Shown here piece after piece: positions 26,085 to 26,997 of a DNA stretch of 26,997 nucleotides. The notes below the pieces were generated by a model. That model was not told where the DNA came from, ran no database searches, and saw nothing but the letters and a program-made list of their open reading frames with translations. The stretch's first letter is position 1. Each line of letters starts with the position of its first letter. This DNA comes from CAJBLF01 sp964418415 (GTDB taxonomy: Bacteria > Patescibacteriota > Gracilibacteria > Absconditabacterales > Absconditicoccaceae). The translations under genes and the position numbers were made by a program. The DNA is taken from NCBI GenBank assembly GCA_964418415.1, contig CAYQLB010000013.1, positions 1-26,997 on the forward strand, in the 5' to 3' direction.

Positions 26085-26792
26085 ATGAATAAAAATTTAC
26101 CTATCATATTTACGTATCTCAAGGAACTTTTTCCTAATCCCGAAACAGAGCTTCACTACTCTACTCCTTTTCAGCTTGTTGTAGCAGTGATGCTATCTGC
26201 GCAAGCGACGGATTTGCAAGTAAATAAAGTGACTGAAAAGCTTTTCAAAAAGATACAAAAACCTGAAGACTTATTGGCACTCGGTTTTCCATCTTTTAAG
26301 ACAGCAATACGTTCGATAAACTACTACAATACCAAAGCCAAACATATCTATGAAACAGCTTCACTGTTGATGAAGAATGAAAAATTAAGAATTAAGAATT
26401 ATAAACATTGAATACCAAATACACTTGAAGAGCTGATGAAGTTACCATGAGTCGGTGTTAAAACAGGAAAATTAATCGCTCATGTCTTATATGATAAGCC
26501 ATTTATTGCGGTAGATACCCATATTCATAGAGTTAGTAATAGATTGTGATTGGTGAAATCCCCCATCCTAAAGGATACCTCCCCCTTACATACTATTTCT
26601 CCAGAAAAGACTTCAGAACTTCTTGAAAAAATTATTCCGGATAGTTATAAAGATCATGCACATCACGCACTCGTACTTTTCGGTCGTTACTATTGCAAAG
26701 CAGTGAAACCTAAATGCGAGAACTGTAAGTTACAGAAAATCTGTTTATATTATAAAACCAATGTCATTGCGAGCATAGCGAAGCAATCTTAA
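26085..26792 (+). CDS. nth: Endonuclease III (DNA glycosylase/AP lyase)
   Basis: 235 residues. Helix-hairpin-helix LPGVGVKTGKL with catalytic Lys, VDTHIHRVSNRLG with catalytic Asp, and the [4Fe-4S] loop C-x6-C-x2-C-x5-C (CKAVKPKCENCKLQKIC). The first HhH Gly and two others are UGA. It removes oxidised pyrimidines from DNA and cuts the abasic site. Two loops are longer than in E. coli Nth: one encoded by a 7-bp repeat (MKNEKLRIKNYKHG) and one Pro/Ser-rich (SPILKDTSPLHTISPEK). The C-terminal tail NVIASIAKQS comes from a repeat element. The start is ATG just after a TTG; it lies 37 nt after the tRNA. Confidence 0.95.
26764..26790. repeat. Palindromic repeat fused to the 3' end of nth
   Basis: ATTGC and GCAAT arms flank GAGCATAGCGAA. 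From memory, a very similar element that translates to ..IAS.AKQS is found at gene ends in many unrelated genomes. Here it supplies the last ten codons of nth, up to the stop. Confidence 0.55.
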
Positions 26793-26810
26793 TTTATATC
26801 ACTATATTAC

Positions 26811-26997
26811 ATGAATAATATTTGATATGTATATATCTTAGCTAGTAAAAAAGATGGTGTTCTTTATATTTGAGTTACCAATGATTTAGTTAGAAGAATA
26901 TATGAACATAAAGAATGAATGGTTGATGGCTTCACTAAGAGGTATTTTGTAAAAAAGTTAGTTTACTATGAAGAATGTCCTACTATAGAATCCGCTA
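26811..26997 (+). CDS. GIY-YIG nuclease-like protein, 3' end outside window
   Basis: Reading UGA as Gly, the first 62 residues are MNNIGYVYILASKKDGVLYIGVTNDLVRRIYEHKEG.. with GIY (GYVYIL), YIG (LYIG, Gly by UGA) and the conserved Arg in RRIYEHK, then GFTKRYFVKKLVYYE. This is the short UvrC-N/YhbQ-like GIY-YIG family, small nucleases of unclear role common in Patescibacteria and Bacteroidetes. It starts 18 nt after nth. The frame leaves the window. Confidence 0.93.

Noticed and set aside
1..26997. UGA as tryptophan (code 4) or selenocysteine
   Set aside because: UGA falls in Gly-only motifs such as Walker A and GGG; normal TGG Trp codons are used, and no SECIS-like context is needed.

Overview
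The window is AT-rich bacterial DNA in which UGA is read as glycine (genetic code 25). Dozens of in-frame TGA codons fall where the protein family demands Gly: three in a row in the EPFVGGG motif of a Dam-type methylase, Walker A loops (GPNGAGKS, ESGSGKT), the LSGGQ signature of an ABC exporter, a Nudix box, the helix-hairpin-helix LPGVG of endonuclease III and the GHSFGG elbow of a hydrolase. Read with the standard code nearly every gene looks shattered; read with UGA = Gly they are intact and end in TAA or TAG. This points to Candidatus Gracilibacteria (BD1-5) or Absconditabacteria (SR1). The sequence alone does not decide between them. Two runs of 100 N (1211-1310, 20667-20766) show it is a scaffolded draft.

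Layout. 1-712: 5' part of a DNA adenine methylase. 1020-1872: a gene-poor locus with four copies of a palindromic element, one assembly gap and one or two tiny ORFs. 2029-5215: a HExxH protein, a membrane-anchored methyltransferase, a membrane protein and two small genes. 5264-6687: a 33-bp tandem repeat beside an IS whose transposase also uses UGA as Gly. 6755-8695: an OLD-family ATPase/TOPRIM nuclease. 8767-10571: an unusual trio of coiled-coil and membrane proteins, one with an N-terminal HTH. 10667-13190: small membrane proteins, a NifU-like scaffold, a hypothetical and an AbiEi-like regulator. 13203-19382: a long minus-strand cluster, sufC, ABC exporter, alpha/beta hydrolase, Nudix-like, sufB, Nudix, Nudix. 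19463-24152: a type IV pilus-type cluster (pilB, pilC, a secreted protein, a gap, a membrane-anchored protein). 24333-26997: a Holliday-junction-resolvase-like nuclease, a VanW-like secreted protein, tRNA-Arg(CCG), nth, and the start of a GIY-YIG nuclease.

How the genes fit together. sufC, sufB and the NifU-like protein could form a reduced Fe-S assembly set; SufD and SufS are not in the window. pilB and pilC drive pilus assembly or secretion, and the two downstream proteins may be lineage-specific parts. The methylase, OLD nuclease, AbiEi-like protein and GIY-YIG enzyme are scattered accessory functions near repeats. Several good promoters share a 16-bp spacer, and one puts its start site only about 6 nt before the ATG. 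Short tandem repeats of about 7 bp, unrelated in sequence, recur between and inside genes.
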